Source of the DNA: Rhizobium gallicum bv. gallicum R602sp
Lineage (GTDB): Bacteria > Pseudomonadota > Alphaproteobacteria > Rhizobiales > Rhizobiaceae
Length of the DNA: 64,000 nt
Direction of reading: 5' to 3'
Assembly: GCF_000816845.1 (NCBI RefSeq)
Contig: NZ_CP006879.1
Location: 443,255-507,254 of the forward strand
The notes under the pieces are model-generated. The model did not search any database, was not told where the DNA came from, and was given only the letters and a program-made list of their open reading frames with translations. Shown here one piece after another: positions 1 through 11,337 of the stretch; positions within the stretch are counted from its first letter, which is position 1, and the number at the start of each line of letters is the position of its first letter. Position numbers and translations under genes: made by a program.

Positions 1-824
1 TAATAGCCCTCCCCGCCAACGTTGATGCCGGAATGACAGGACGAGCAGCCTTTGTCCATGAAAAGCGTCAGGCCCTGTTTCTGTTCGGAAGTCATGGCGG
101 CGTCATCACCGTTGAGGAACGCATCGAAGGGGGCTGGCGTGACCAATGTCGCCTCAAAGGCTTCGATTGCCTTGGCGAAGTTGTCGAAGGTGACCGGATC
201 GGCTTCACCCGCGAAAGCCGCACTGAACCATTCGACATATTGCGGCATCGATCTGAGCGTGGCAATGACTTGACCCGGTGTATTGGCCATTTCGACACCG
301 GCTTGGACCGGTCCCTTGGCCTGAGCCTTCAGGTCTTCGGCGCGACCGTCCCAGAACTGCGCGATGTTGAAGACAGCGTTCAGTACCGTCGGCGCGTTGC
401 GCGGTCCCTTCTGCCAACCATGGCCGATCGAGGTTTCAAGATTGTCGTCGCCCCCGGTGGCCAGGTTGTGGCATGAGTTGCACGAAAAAACGCCTGACGC
501 CGAGACGCGTGGATCGAAGAACAGTGCCTTGCCGAGGACGATCTTCTCCGATGTGATCGGGTTGTTGGCGAGTGCCCGCGTGGTGGATGGCAAAGCCTTG
601 AAGGTAGCCAGTGCCGTTTCTCTGAGGTCTGCGGGGAACGGATCCGCAGCAAAAGCGGTGGTTGCCATCAAGGCGGCAGCCATCGTTGTGAACAGGAGTT
701 TGACGGGCCGAATACCGCGCACATCGAGATCTTCAATCACAAGGATGTGCTCAAGTCCTCGGGCCCCACCAGCCGCCCAAGCCGATGGAGAAGTCGGCCC
801 GCCCACTTCCCTGCGGGCCGTCAT
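1..824 (-). CDS. Di-haem cytochrome c peroxidase (3' end outside window)
   Basis: Periplasmic c-type cytochrome that would reduce H2O2 using electrons from cytochrome c. Translating the minus strand by hand gives a hydrophobic signal segment ending ATTAFAAD, then two CXXCH haem sites in one frame: FSCNSCHN near base 470 and KGCSSCHSG near base 40. Between them lies the family stretch AGEADPVTFDNFAKAI. Both haem sites and this stretch match the CcpA/MauG-type peroxidase family. The frame is open to the window edge, so the C-terminus is missing. I chose the ATG at 824 because a strong purine-rich ribosome site (AAGGAAAGGA) precedes it. It gives an unusually long basic n-region, so a GTG near 722 or an ATG near 683 is possible. 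A sigma54 promoter and NifA-type site lie upstream. Confidence 0.88.
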   Translation of the reverse strand, partial: MTARREVGGPTSPSAWAAGGARGLEHILVIEDLDVRGIRPVKLLFTTMAAALMATTAFAADPFPADLRETALATFKALPSTTRALANNPITSEKIVLGKALFFDPRVSASGVFSCNSCHNLATGGDDNLETSIGHGWQKGPRNAPTVLNAVFNIAQFWDGRAEDLKAQAKGPVQAGVEMANTPGQVIATLRSMPQYVEWFSAAFAGEADPVTFDNFAKAIEAFEATLVTPAPFDAFLNGDDAAMTSEQKQGLTLFMDKGCSSCHSGINVGGEGY

Positions 825-1076
825 TCTTTCCTTTCCTTGAGCGGCGGTCCGAAGTCGTCTCGCGGCCGACCGGACGTCCTCCACGGCTAACCGCGGTAAA
901 GAGCTCCTGTGCAGCTCGGCCCGACTATTCCTGTACGGCCTCTTAACTCTTCCGCATCTGAAACGTCCTACAGTAGAAGGATCGGATGCAGGCCCCAGCG
1001 GAAAGCACTTTTCCGACATTTCGACATTCTCCGCAGAATTATCGTCCCTCTATTGCGCATCTGCAAATGGCTCCAC
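825..1076. other. Leader/intergenic region of the peroxidase gene
   Basis: No convincing gene. Short open frames here have no recognisable motif. It is probably the 5' untranslated region downstream of the sigma54 promoter. Confidence 0.5.
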
Positions 1077-1091
1077 GCAATATGCGTGCCA
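1077..1091 (-). promoter_or_regulatory. Sigma54 (-24/-12) promoter facing the cytochrome c peroxidase
   Basis: Read on the minus strand, bases 1091 to 1077 are TGGCAC-GCATA-TTGC, matching the RpoN consensus TGGCAC-N5-TTGC at every fixed base with the correct spacing. Transcription would start near 1066 and run toward the peroxidase, leaving a leader of about 240 bases. Confidence 0.72.
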
Positions 1092-1152
1092 AAGGCAAAA
1101 CTCTTTTGATACAGCGTAACCGATCGAACCCGCTGTCTTGCATGTCCAACGT

Positions 1153-1168
1153 TGTCGTATCTCGGACA
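1153..1168. promoter_or_regulatory. NifA upstream activator sequence (TGT-N10-ACA)
   Basis: TGTCGTATCTCGGACA matches the NifA consensus TGT-N4-T-N5-ACA. Its centre is about 95 bases upstream of the start site predicted from the sigma54 promoter, within the usual NifA range. The two sites are stronger together than either alone. Confidence 0.65.
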
Positions 1169-1190
1169 ATGCTAGCTACGCCGTCGACTC

Positions 1191-1865
1191 ATAAGCTGTG
1201 ACACCAGATTTTCGTGGCGACGAGCTTTACGGCTGCGAGATAGTTTTCAGGGCGCTTGTCGTTTCGGGGTGCGACACCCCGGAACTGCTTGATCCTGTTG
1301 AAGAACCGTTCCACGAGGTTACGCTGCCGATAGACCCAGCGCGAGAAGATGAACGACCCCTTCCTGTTGCTCTTCGGCGGGATGTTGGCCCAAGCCTTGC
1401 GCTCGGCCGCCTTGGCCCGGATCGCGTTGCTGTCGTAGCCCTAGTCGGCCAGCAGGATGTCTCCTTCGCCGAGCTCGTCCATCAACGCGCCGGCCTCGGT
1501 GCAGTCGGCGACTTGCCCGCCGCTCAGACGGAGGCTGACGGGGCGACCTTCGGCGTCGCCGAGCGCGTGGATTTTGCTCGTAAGCCCGCCGGGGGACGTC
1601 CCATGCCGCCATCGTCTCCATCCCCTCATTTTCCCGTGGCCGCGTGCTGGTGAACGCGGACACAGGTCGAGTCGATCATGACGATATCGCCATCGTAAGC
1701 CTCGGAAACCGCTTCAAGAAGTCGGTCCCAGACACCGGCCTTCCGCCAGTGGACGAAGCGTTGTAGCAGGTGGTCGGCGGACCGTAGCGCTCCGGGATTT
1801 CCGCCCAGGGTGAGCCCGTCCAGAACCGCCAGAGGATGCATTCAACACCCGCCGATCATCTGCTG
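1191..1865 (-). pseudogene. IS5-family transposase remnant
   Basis: The reading order, recovered across frames, is that of IS5-family DDE transposases. It runs from RRVLN, through WRFWTGSPWAEIPERYGPP and VHWRKAGVWDRLLEA, to IDSTCVRVHQHAATGK. It continues with GGLTSKIHALGDAEGRPV and LLAD-stop-GYD, and ends in LAAVKLVATKIWCHSL. It is broken by frame changes near 1850, 1745 and 1630 and by an in-frame stop at about 1441, so it cannot make an active enzyme. The frame change near 1630 sits on an A-run and could be a natural programmed shift, but the others are lesions. Terminal inverted repeats were not identified. Confidence 0.85.
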
Positions 1866-1997
1866 CCCCGCACATTCAGCGCGAGAGCAGGCCTTTGTCG
1901 GGCACTTGCTGCGCCGTTTGTCGGCATTGAGACTCAATGCCAGAAACCTGACACTACGCGCCGCTGCGAAGTGTCTGCTGAGCCTGCGAATTCACTT

Positions 1998-2013
1998 CGG
2001 CACGCGATTTGCT
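1998..2013 (+). promoter_or_regulatory. Sigma54-like promoter ahead of the GA operon leader
   Basis: CGGCAC-GCGAT-TTGCT differs from the RpoN consensus TGGCAC-N5-TTGCW only at the first base and has perfect spacing. It points toward the outer-membrane-protein start at 2164 and the GA operon. The nearest NifA-like site upstream is imperfect (TGT-N10-ACT near 1918). Confidence 0.5.
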
Positions 2014-2163
2014 CTGTTCACGGCATCGTCACCAATCGCAGTGCGATGGTCTTCCGGACGGACACGGCGCGCGTCGCTGTTCGCGTCTGGTCCGTTCCGA
2101 CCGTTTGCTGTGGAAATGACTTGGCGCTCGGTTGTGGACCGAGAAAATGCAAGGAAGTGTTGG

Positions 2164-2367
2164 ATGCGATCTAGAGTTCTTCTTTTGGGAGCCACAATTA
2201 TTGCGCTTGTCGCGAGCGGTGCAACCAAAGCGGCAGACCTTGAGCCAGGAGTGAAACTGCCACCGGCGGTGTGGGACTGGTCCGGAGGCTATATTGGCGG
2301 ACACGTCAGTGGCGGGTACGGTCGAATCTCCTTCACCGATCCCTACGGTCAGTCGATCTATGGCGAT
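2164..2367 (+). pseudogene. 5' end of an outer-membrane beta-barrel protein gene
   Basis: Starts with ATG after a GGAAG ribosome site. It encodes a clean signal peptide (MRSRVLLLGATIIALVASG... cut after ATKA) and then WDWSGGYIGGHVSGGYG. That is the typical mature start of rhizobial Omp25/opacity-family 8-strand porins, where W-x-G-x-Y-x-G is conserved. Only about 68 codons remain. At base 2368 the frame runs directly into cytochrome P450 sequence (ADRFDV), so the barrel is lost. The surviving part is a promoter, a ribosome site and a signal peptide placed in front of the GA operon. Confidence 0.75.
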
Positions 2368-2602
2368 GCCGACAGGTTCGATGTCACCCCGCTGCACAAC
2401 CCGCACCTGTCGTTCGGCCAGGGGCCGCATTTCTGTCTGGGCGCTGGCGCGCCTCGAATTGCGATCCGCATTCCCGGCGCCGTTCGTGCGGCTGGAGGAT
2501 CTGGCCCTGACCATCGCAGCGGAGGACGTCGTCTACATGCCGTCTTACGTCATTCGCTGCCCACAGCGCCTGCCGGTCACCTTCCGCCCTTCCATCGCTT
2601 AG
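2368..2602 (+). pseudogene. cyp115: CYP115 3' remnant (GA 3-oxidase P450)
   Basis: Encodes only the last ~78 residues of a P450: DRFDV, HLSFGQGPHFCLGAG with the haem-binding cysteine, then LARLELRSAF and a normal C-terminal tail ending RLPVTF. A one-base frame change near 2441 separates the haem loop from the tail. All helices before the haem loop are missing, so no activity is possible. In rhizobial GA operons cyp115 stands directly upstream of cyp112 and is truncated in many strains. CYP115 converts GA9 to bioactive GA4. The assignment rests on position plus P450 sequence. Confidence 0.8.
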
Positions 2603-2618
2603 AGAGTGAAGTGTCACC

Positions 2619-3821
2619 ATGTCCGAACAACCCTTGCCGACCCTGCCGATGTGGCGCGTCGATCACATCGAGCCCTCCCCCGAGATGTTGGCGCTACTCG
2701 CCAACGGTCCGATCCACCGCGTGCGCTTCCCGTCCGGGCACGAAGGCTGGTGGGTGACAGGCTACGACGAGGCCAAGGCGGTGCTGTCCGACGCGGCGTT
2801 CCGGCCCGCGGGAATGCCGCCGGCGGCATTCACCCCGGATTCGGTGATTCTCGGTTCGCCGGGGTGGCTGGTCTCGCACGAGGGGGAGGAGCATGCCCGG
2901 TTACGCACGATCGTGGCGCCGGCCTTCAGCAACCGCAGGGTGGAACTGCTCGCGCAGCAGGTCGAGGCGATCGCCGCGCAGTTGTTCGAGACGCTGGCGG
3001 CCCAGCCTCAGCCCGCCGACCTGCGGCGCCACCTCTCCTTTCCGCTTCCGGCCATGGTCATCAGCGCGCTGATGGGCGTGCTCTACGAGGATCACGCCTT
3101 TTTCGCCGGGCTGTCCGACGAGGTGATGACGCACCAGCATGAAAGCGGCCCGCGCAGTGCGTCGCGCCTGGCCTGGGAAGAACTGCGCGCCTACATCCGC
3201 GGCAAGATGCGGGACAAGCGCCAGGATCCGGGCGCCAACCTGCTGACGGATCTGCTCGCGGCGGTCGACCAGGGCGAAGCGACCGAGGAAGAGGCGATCG
3301 GCCTCGCGGCGGGCATGCTGGTGGCGGGGCACGAGAGCACCGTCGCGCAGATCGAATTCGGCCTGCTGGCCATGTTCCGCCATCCGCAACAGCGCGAACG
3401 CCTGGTCGGCGATCCATCCCTGGTGGACAAGGCGGTGGAGGAAATCCTGCGCATGTACCCGCCGGGCGCGGGCTGGGACGGCATCATGCGCTATCCGAGG
3501 ACCGACGTGACCATCGCGGGCGTGCATATTCCCGCGGAGAGCAAGGTGCTTGTCGGCCTGCCGGCGACGTCGTTCGATCCGCGCCATTTCGACGACCCGG
3601 AAATCTTCGACATCGGACGCGACGGAAAGCCGCACCTGGCGTTCTCCTACGGGCCGCACAACTGCATCGGCGTGGCGCTGGCTAGGCTGGAACTCAAGGC
3701 GGTGTTCGGTTCGATCTTCCAGCGCTTTCCCGGGCTGCGCCTCGCAGTGGCGCCCGAAGAACTGAAGTTGCGCAAGGAGATCATCACTGGCGGCTTCGAA
3801 GAGATGCCGGTGCTCTGGTGA
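2619..3821 (+). CDS. cyp112: Cytochrome P450 CYP112 (GA 20-oxidase type)
   Basis: 400 residues, full length for bacterial P450s, soluble, with no membrane anchor. The I-helix oxygen-binding motif AGHEST, the ExxR motif ([10 protein letters not shown]) and the haem loop [17 protein letters not shown] are all intact. In characterised rhizobial GA operons CYP112 carries out the C20 oxidations that turn GA12 into GA9. The gene follows the cyp115 remnant by 16 bases and precedes cyp114 by about 95 bases. The start ATG at 2619 gives the N-terminus [12 protein letters not shown]. The GC content is visibly higher than in the flanking plasmid genes. Family identity is very likely; the reaction is taken from homologues. 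Confidence 0.93.
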   Translation: MSEQPLPTLPMWRVDHIEPSPEMLALLANGPIHRVRFPSGHEGWWVTGYDEAKAVLSDAAFRPAGMPPAAFTPDSVILGSPGWLVSHEGEEHARLRTIVAPAFSNRRVELLAQQVEAIAAQLFETLAAQPQPADLRRHLSFPLPAMVISALMGVLYEDHAFFAGLSDEVMTHQHESGPRSASRLAWEELRAYIRGKMRDKRQDPGANLLTDLLAAVDQGEATEEEAIGLAAGMLVAGHESTVAQIEFGLLAMFRHPQQRERLVGDPSLVDKAVEEILRMYPPGAGWDGIMRYPRTDVTIAGVHIPAESKVLVGLPATSFDPRHFDDPEIFDIGRDGKPHLAFSYGPHNCIGVALARLELKAVFGSIFQRFPGLRLAVAPEELKLRKEIITGGFEEMPVLW

Positions 3822-3916
3822 TGCGTGGACGCCCGGGGGGGTCGGGATCTTGTCCGCAATTTGGCCGGCGGCCTCGCTCGCGCCGGTCAGATCAGCCAAC
3901 CAAACAGGTAACCAAG

Positions 3917-5209
3917 ATGGACGTGAAAGAAACAACGGCAGTATGCCGGGACGCCTTCGCCGAACTGGCGTCGCCAGCGTGCATCCACGACCCGTATCCG
4001 TTCATGCGGTGGTTGCGCGAGCACGATCCGGTGCATCGCGCGACGTCGGGCCTCTTTCTGTTGAGCCGCCACGCCGACATCTACTGGGCGTTCACGGCCA
4101 CGGGCGATGCGTTTCGGGGACCAGCGCCGGGCGAATTGGCGCGCTATTTCCCGCGTGCGGCGACCAGCTTGTCGCTCAGTTTGCTGGCATCCACTTTAGC
4201 GATGAAGGAACCTCCAACGCATACGCGTCTGCGCCGGCTGATCTCCCGTGATTTCACCATGCGCGAGATCGACAACCTGCGGCCGAGCATCGCGCGCATC
4301 GTCGCAGCGCGCCTGGACGGCATCGCGCCCGCGCTGGAGCGCGGGGAGGCGGTGGACCTGCATCGCGAATTCGCGCTTGCCTTGCCAATGCTGGTCTTTG
4401 CCGAACTGTTCGGCATGCCCCAGGAGGACATGTTCGGGCTCGCCGCCATCATCGGCGCCATCCTGGAAGGCCTGAGCCCTCACGCCAGCGATTCCCAGCT
4501 CGCCGCGGCTGACGCAGCCAGCGCCAAAGTTAAGGCCTACTTCGGCGACCTCATACAGCGCAAGCGCACCGATCCCCGCCAGGACATCGTGTCGATGCTC
4601 GTCGGCGCACACGGCGACGACGCCGACATGCTGTCGGATGCGGAGTTGATCAGCATGCTATGGGGCATGCTGCTGGGCGGCTTCACTACCACTGCTGCGA
4701 CCATCGACCATGCCGTCCTGGCGATGCTGGCGTATCCCGAACAGCGGCACTGGCTGCAGGGGGACGCCATGGGAATCGAGGCATTCGTCGAAGAAGTCCT
4801 GCGCTGCGACGCGCCCGCCATGTTCAGCTCCATTCCGCGGATCGCGCAGCGCGACATCGAACTGTGCGGCGTGGTGATCCCGAAGGATGCGGACGTGCGC
4901 GTGCTGATCGCGGCCGGCAATCGCGACCCGGACGCCTTCGCCGATCCCGACCGCTTCGATCCCGCACGGTTCTACGGCACCAGTCCTGGCATGTCGACCG
5001 ACGGGAAGATCATGCTGAGCTTCGGCCACGGCATCCACTTCTGTCTCGGCGCGCAACTGGCCCGGGTGCAGCTGGCTGAGAGCCTGCCGCGGATCGAGGC
5101 GCGCTTCCCCACGCTCGTACTGGCCGAGAAGCCGACCCGGGAGCCATCCGCGTTCCTTAGGACGTTCCGCGCCCTGCCCGTGCGGCTCAATGCGCTTGGA
5201 GAGGCCTGA
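3917..5209 (+). CDS. cyp114: Cytochrome P450 CYP114 (GA 7-oxidase, ring contraction)
   Basis: 430 residues. It has ExxR ([10 protein letters not shown]) and the haem loop [19 protein letters not shown]. The I-helix reads [11 protein letters not shown], so the usual acidic residue before the threonine is replaced. In rhizobial homologues CYP114 works with the operon ferredoxin to convert ent-kaurenoic acid to GA12-aldehyde by B-ring contraction. The open frame extends upstream to 3818, but the ATG at 3917 gives [10 protein letters not shown] and a normal length. It ends one base before the ferredoxin start, which implies tight co-translation. Confidence 0.93.
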   Translation: MDVKETTAVCRDAFAELASPACIHDPYPFMRWLREHDPVHRATSGLFLLSRHADIYWAFTATGDAFRGPAPGELARYFPRAATSLSLSLLASTLAMKEPPTHTRLRRLISRDFTMREIDNLRPSIARIVAARLDGIAPALERGEAVDLHREFALALPMLVFAELFGMPQEDMFGLAAIIGAILEGLSPHASDSQLAAADAASAKVKAYFGDLIQRKRTDPRQDIVSMLVGAHGDDADMLSDAELISMLWGMLLGGFTTTAATIDHAVLAMLAYPEQRHWLQGDAMGIEAFVEEVLRCDAPAMFSSIPRIAQRDIELCGVVIPKDADVRVLIAAGNRDPDAFADPDRFDPARFYGTSPGMSTDGKIMLSFGHGIHFCLGAQLARVQLAESLPRIEARFPTLVLAEKPTREPSAFLRTFRALPVRLNALGEA

Positions 5210-5210
5210 G

Positions 5211-5519
5211 ATGCGCGTCGTGATAGACCAGGATTTATGCGGAACCACCTGGCAGTGCGTGCTGACCCTGCCCGGCACCTTTCGCCAGCGCGAACCGGAC
5301 GGCGTGGCCGAAGTATGCCTGGCGACGGTCCCCGAGGCGCTGCACGCCGCCGTGCGGCTCGCGGCCAGTCAGTGCCCGGTTGCCGCCATTCGGGTCATCG
5401 AAAGCGACGCTGGCTATGGCGAGCCAGCCATTGTCGACCCAGCGCCCTCTCCGGCAGAGGTCGGGCGGCATGCCGCGAAAGACCACCATAATCCGGGAGG
5501 ACACGATGGGACGGTTTGA
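5211..5519 (+). CDS. Ferredoxin of the GA operon ([3Fe-4S] type)
   Basis: Small acidic protein of 102 residues. Cysteines at C10 and C16 (CX5C) and the late C55-P56 pair fit a 3Fe-4S ferredoxin of the kind that serves bacterial P450s; an extra cysteine lies at 36. In GA operons this ferredoxin donates electrons to CYP114 and is needed for full conversion to GA12-aldehyde. Its start is one base after the cyp114 stop, and its end overlaps the SDR start by 14 bases. The C-terminal 30 residues have no recognisable motif. Confidence 0.9.
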   Translation: MRVVIDQDLCGTTWQCVLTLPGTFRQREPDGVAEVCLATVPEALHAAVRLAASQCPVAAIRVIESDAGYGEPAIVDPAPSPAEVGRHAAKDHHNPGGHDGTV

Positions 5520-6351
5520 GGGAAAGGTGGCCGTGGTGACCGGCGCTGGCGCCGGCATCGGCAAGGCATGCGCCCTCGCCATCGCGCGCGAGGGCGGCAG
5601 AGTGGCGGTGGCCGACATCGACGCCTCAGCGGCCACCGCCTGCACGGCGCAGATCGCGGCCGAAGCTGGCCACGCGCTGACCCTGGCCATGGACATCGCC
5701 GATGCGCAGGCGGTGGCAGCGCTGTTCGAGACGGCGGAGCGGCACTTCGGCGGGGTCGACCTGCTGGTGAACAACGCGAGCGCCATGCATCTAACCCCGC
5801 GCGACCGCGCAATCCTCGACCTGGACCTGGCGGTTTGGGATGAGACGATGGCGACTAATCTGCGCGGCACGCTGCTCTGTTGCCGGCAGGCTATCCCGCG
5901 AATGATCGCCCGTGGCGGTGGCGCGATCGTCAACATGTCGTCGTGCCAGGGGCTCAGCGGTGACACCGCTCTGACCTCCTACGCCGCGTCGAAGGCGGCG
6001 ATGAACATGCTGTCGGCCTCGCTCGCCACCCAGTACGGTCACGCGCAGATCCGCTGCAACGCGGTTGCGCCGGGTCTTATCATGACCGAACGTCTCCTCG
6101 CCAAGCTGGACGAGTGCATGCAACGGCATCTGCGCCGGCACCAGCTCCTGGCGCACGTCGGCCGCCCCGAGGACGTGGCCGCGCTGGTGGCTTTCCTGCT
6201 CTCCGACGATGCTGCGTTCATCACCGGCCAAGTCGTGTGCATCGACGGCGGCATGCTGACGCATGTGCCGACATACGCCGATGGTGGCAACAGCCGCGCC
6301 GCGCGGCCGGCCAGTGACACCGCCGACGCGGCCTCGGCGCCAGGGAGGTAA
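5506..6351 (+). CDS. Short-chain dehydrogenase/reductase of the GA operon
   Basis: 281 residues. It has the Rossmann nucleotide motif TGAGAGIGKA near residue 13, the NNAS motif, the catalytic serine region MSSCQG and the YAASK active-site tyrosine/lysine, all of the classical SDR family. In homologous operons this enzyme oxidises GA12-aldehyde to GA12. The frame is open upstream to 5380, but ATG 5506 gives MGRFEGKVAVVTG, the normal SDR beginning. It overlaps the ferredoxin gene and shares a base with the cyp117 start (TAATG). Confidence 0.92.
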   Translation: MGRFEGKVAVVTGAGAGIGKACALAIAREGGRVAVADIDASAATACTAQIAAEAGHALTLAMDIADAQAVAALFETAERHFGGVDLLVNNASAMHLTPRDRAILDLDLAVWDETMATNLRGTLLCCRQAIPRMIARGGGAIVNMSSCQGLSGDTALTSYAASKAAMNMLSASLATQYGHAQIRCNAVAPGLIMTERLLAKLDECMQRHLRRHQLLAHVGRPEDVAALVAFLLSDDAAFITGQVVCIDGGMLTHVPTYADGGNSRAARPASDTADAASAPGR

Positions 6352-7694
6352 TGGACATGCTGCTCAACCCGCTGAACCGTCGGCACCGGCTGCGGCACGA
6401 CATCCCGGTCATGCCCGGCGCCTTCCCCATGGTCGGGCATCTTCCCGCCATCGTTACTGACATGCCGCGCCTGCTGCGGCGCGCGGAACGGACGCTGGGC
6501 AGCCACTTCTGGCTGGACTTCGGCCCTGCCGGACAACTGATGACATGCCTGGATCCGGATGCGCTCGCGTTGCTCCGGCACAAGGACGTGTCCTCGACAC
6601 TGATCGCAGAGATCGCGCCCGAAATCCTTGGCGGAACGTTGGTCACTTTGAACGGTAGCGCGCACCGGCAGGCGCGTGATGGGATAAAGGCGGCGTTCCT
6701 GCCGAGGGGGTTGACCGAGGCCGGCATTGGCGAGCTGTTCGCGCCCGTCATCCGGGCTCGGGTGCAGGCGTGGCGCGACCGCGGTGAAATAACTATCCTG
6801 CGCGAAACCGGCGACCTGATGCTCAAGCTCACCTTTTATCTCATGGGCATCCCCGCCCAAGACCTGCCGGAGTGGCATCGCAAGTACCGGCAACTGCTGC
6901 AGTTGATCGTCGCGCCCCCGGTCGACCTACCCGGAACGCCCTTGCGGCGCGGCCGCGCCGCCCGCGACTGGATCGACGCTCAGTCGCGACAGTTCATCCG
7001 CGACGCGCGCGCGCATTCCGCGCGCACCGGGTTGATCAACGACATGGTGAGCGCCTTCGATCGCAGCGAAGACGCGCTCTCCGATGACGTCCTGGTGGCC
7101 AACGTCCGCTTGCTGCTGCTTGCCGGTCATGAGACCACCGCCTCGACTATGGCCTGGATCGTGATCGAACTGGCCCGGCAGCCTGAGCTGTGGGACGCCC
7201 TTGTCGAGGAGGCGCAACGCGTGGGCGCGGTGCCGACCCGGCACGCGGACCTGGCGCAGTGTCCGGTCGCCGAGGCGCTGTTCCGCGAGACGCTGCGCAT
7301 GCATCCGGCGTCCTCGCTCGTACCGCGTCGCGCGACGCAGGAATTACAACTCGGCCAGCGGCGCATTCCCGCGGGCACCAGTCTGGGCATCCCGCTGCTG
7401 CATTTCTCGACCTCGGCGCTGCTGCACGAAGCGCCTGATCAGTTCCGCCTGGCGCGGTGGCTGCAACGCACGGGGCCGATCGGGCCGGTGGACATGCTGC
7501 AGTTCGGCAGCGGCCCACACGTCTGCATCGGCTACCACCTAGTATGGCTGGAATTGGTGCAGTTCAGCATCGCCTTGGCGTTGACCATGCACAAGGCCGG
7601 GGTGCGGCCGCGGTTGCTGAGCGACGCCGAAAAAGGCCGGCGCTATTACCCGACAGCACAGCCCTCCATGAAAGTCCGCATCGGATTCTCATGA
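6351..7694 (+). CDS. cyp117: Cytochrome P450 CYP117 (ent-kaurene oxidase)
   Basis: 447 residues. The I-helix motif LLAGHETTAST, ExxR (FRETLRMHP) and haem loop FGSGPHVCIGYHL are intact. In rhizobial operons CYP117 performs the stepwise C19 oxidation of ent-kaurene to ent-kaurenoic acid, the first oxidation of the pathway. The start codon overlaps the SDR stop. A 55-base gap without obvious signals follows before the GGPP synthase gene. Confidence 0.93.
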   Translation: MDMLLNPLNRRHRLRHDIPVMPGAFPMVGHLPAIVTDMPRLLRRAERTLGSHFWLDFGPAGQLMTCLDPDALALLRHKDVSSTLIAEIAPEILGGTLVTLNGSAHRQARDGIKAAFLPRGLTEAGIGELFAPVIRARVQAWRDRGEITILRETGDLMLKLTFYLMGIPAQDLPEWHRKYRQLLQLIVAPPVDLPGTPLRRGRAARDWIDAQSRQFIRDARAHSARTGLINDMVSAFDRSEDALSDDVLVANVRLLLLAGHETTASTMAWIVIELARQPELWDALVEEAQRVGAVPTRHADLAQCPVAEALFRETLRMHPASSLVPRRATQELQLGQRRIPAGTSLGIPLLHFSTSALLHEAPDQFRLARWLQRTGPIGPVDMLQFGSGPHVCIGYHLVWLELVQFSIALALTMHKAGVRPRLLSDAEKGRRYYPTAQPSMKVRIGFS

Positions 7695-7749
7695 GCTGGC
7701 ATCACATACTCGCCGCTCGCCGCGGCCGTCTCCTGTCACGTACAAGGAC

Positions 7750-8757
7750 ATGAACAACATGCAGACTGTTTCCACGCTACACGACGACCAAACTGGCGCT
7801 TCCCCGCTTGGCGGATCGGGCGCGCAGGCGGGCGGCGCATCCGGGAAGCTGCTGCCGGATATCTGGATGCAGGATGGCGCAAAGCGGGTAGAACAGGCGC
7901 TGGCGCGTCTTCTTTGCGCCGGAGACGACGGTGAAACCGAGCTGATGGCGGCTATGCGCTACGCCACCTTGCATGGCGGGAAGCGCACGCGTGCCTTGGT
8001 CTGTATGGCTGCCGGCGCACTTGCCGATACGCCGGCGCACATGCTTCACGACGTCGGGGCCGCCATCGAGATGATGCACGCCTGTACCCTGGTCCACGAC
8101 GACCTGCCCGCGATGGACAACGACGTGCTTCGCCGCGGCCTTCCGACCGTGCACGTCAAGTTCGGCGAAGCCACTGCAATCCTGGTCGGCGATGCGTTGC
8201 AGGCCCACGCCTTCCTGACCCTGGCGAGCCTGGATGCCCGGGGCGACACCCGTATCGCGCTCGTGCGCGAACTGGCGCAGGCGGTGTCCGCCGAGGGTGC
8301 CGCAGGCGGGCAGGCCATGGATCTGTCGCTGGTTGGAAAGCACGTCGAGCTGGACAGGATCGTGGCGATGCACCGGATGAAGACCGGAGCGCTAGTGCGC
8401 GCGTCCGTTCGCATGGGCGCGCTATGCGCCATTGCGGAGGATGCCGCGCACGCTGCGCTGTACTGTGCGCTCGATCGCTACAGCGCCTGTTTCGGCCTGG
8501 CGTTGCAGGTGGTCGACGACATTCTCGACGCGACAGCGGATAACGCGACGCTGGGTAAGACCCCCGGCAAGGACGCGGCGGCGCAGAAGCCGACCTGCGC
8601 GTCGATCATGGGGCTGCAGGCAGCGTGCCAGTTCGTGCGGGATCTGTTGCGCGACGCCGGGGAGGCCATCGTCCCGTTGGGCCCGCGTGCCGAACGGTTG
8701 GCGCAGATCCTGCAGCGGGCAAACGCGTATCTATTCAAGCACGCGCCATGCGCATGA
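7750..8757 (+). CDS. Geranylgeranyl diphosphate synthase of the GA operon
   Basis: 335 residues, trans-prenyltransferase fold. The first aspartate-rich motif is DDLPAMD at residues 117-123, with the two-residue insertion usual in bacterial chain-elongating synthases. The second, DDILD, is near residue 256. The GGKR and MKTGAL stretches are also present. It would make the C20 precursor GGPP for the cyclases downstream. No isopentenyl diphosphate isomerase gene accompanies it here, although some rhizobial GA operons carry one. Confidence 0.92.
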   Translation: MNNMQTVSTLHDDQTGASPLGGSGAQAGGASGKLLPDIWMQDGAKRVEQALARLLCAGDDGETELMAAMRYATLHGGKRTRALVCMAAGALADTPAHMLHDVGAAIEMMHACTLVHDDLPAMDNDVLRRGLPTVHVKFGEATAILVGDALQAHAFLTLASLDARGDTRIALVRELAQAVSAEGAAGGQAMDLSLVGKHVELDRIVAMHRMKTGALVRASVRMGALCAIAEDAAHAALYCALDRYSACFGLALQVVDDILDATADNATLGKTPGKDAAAQKPTCASIMGLQAACQFVRDLLRDAGEAIVPLGPRAERLAQILQRANAYLFKHAPCA

Positions 8758-8890
8758 GCGCGCCCGTCCGCATGGAGTAGCCCTTGTGCCGCTGCGATCG
8801 GCCGGCGGCAGCGGTGCATGCTGCACTGTGTCCGAGTCTGCGGCGACCGATCCTGGTTCTCGTCAACCGTCTGCAGAAGGAACATCCCGC

Positions 8891-11337
<2,447 letters not shown>

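Noticed and set aside
1810..2757. 315-codon forward frame as a single protein
   Set aside because: It joins non-coding DNA, the omp leader and an out-of-frame P450 tail, then runs into cyp112; it is a chimera.
8432..8890. N-terminal extension of the CPS gene
   Set aside because: Overlaps GGPS and encodes arginine-rich sequence unlike the family; GTG 8891 gives the normal length.
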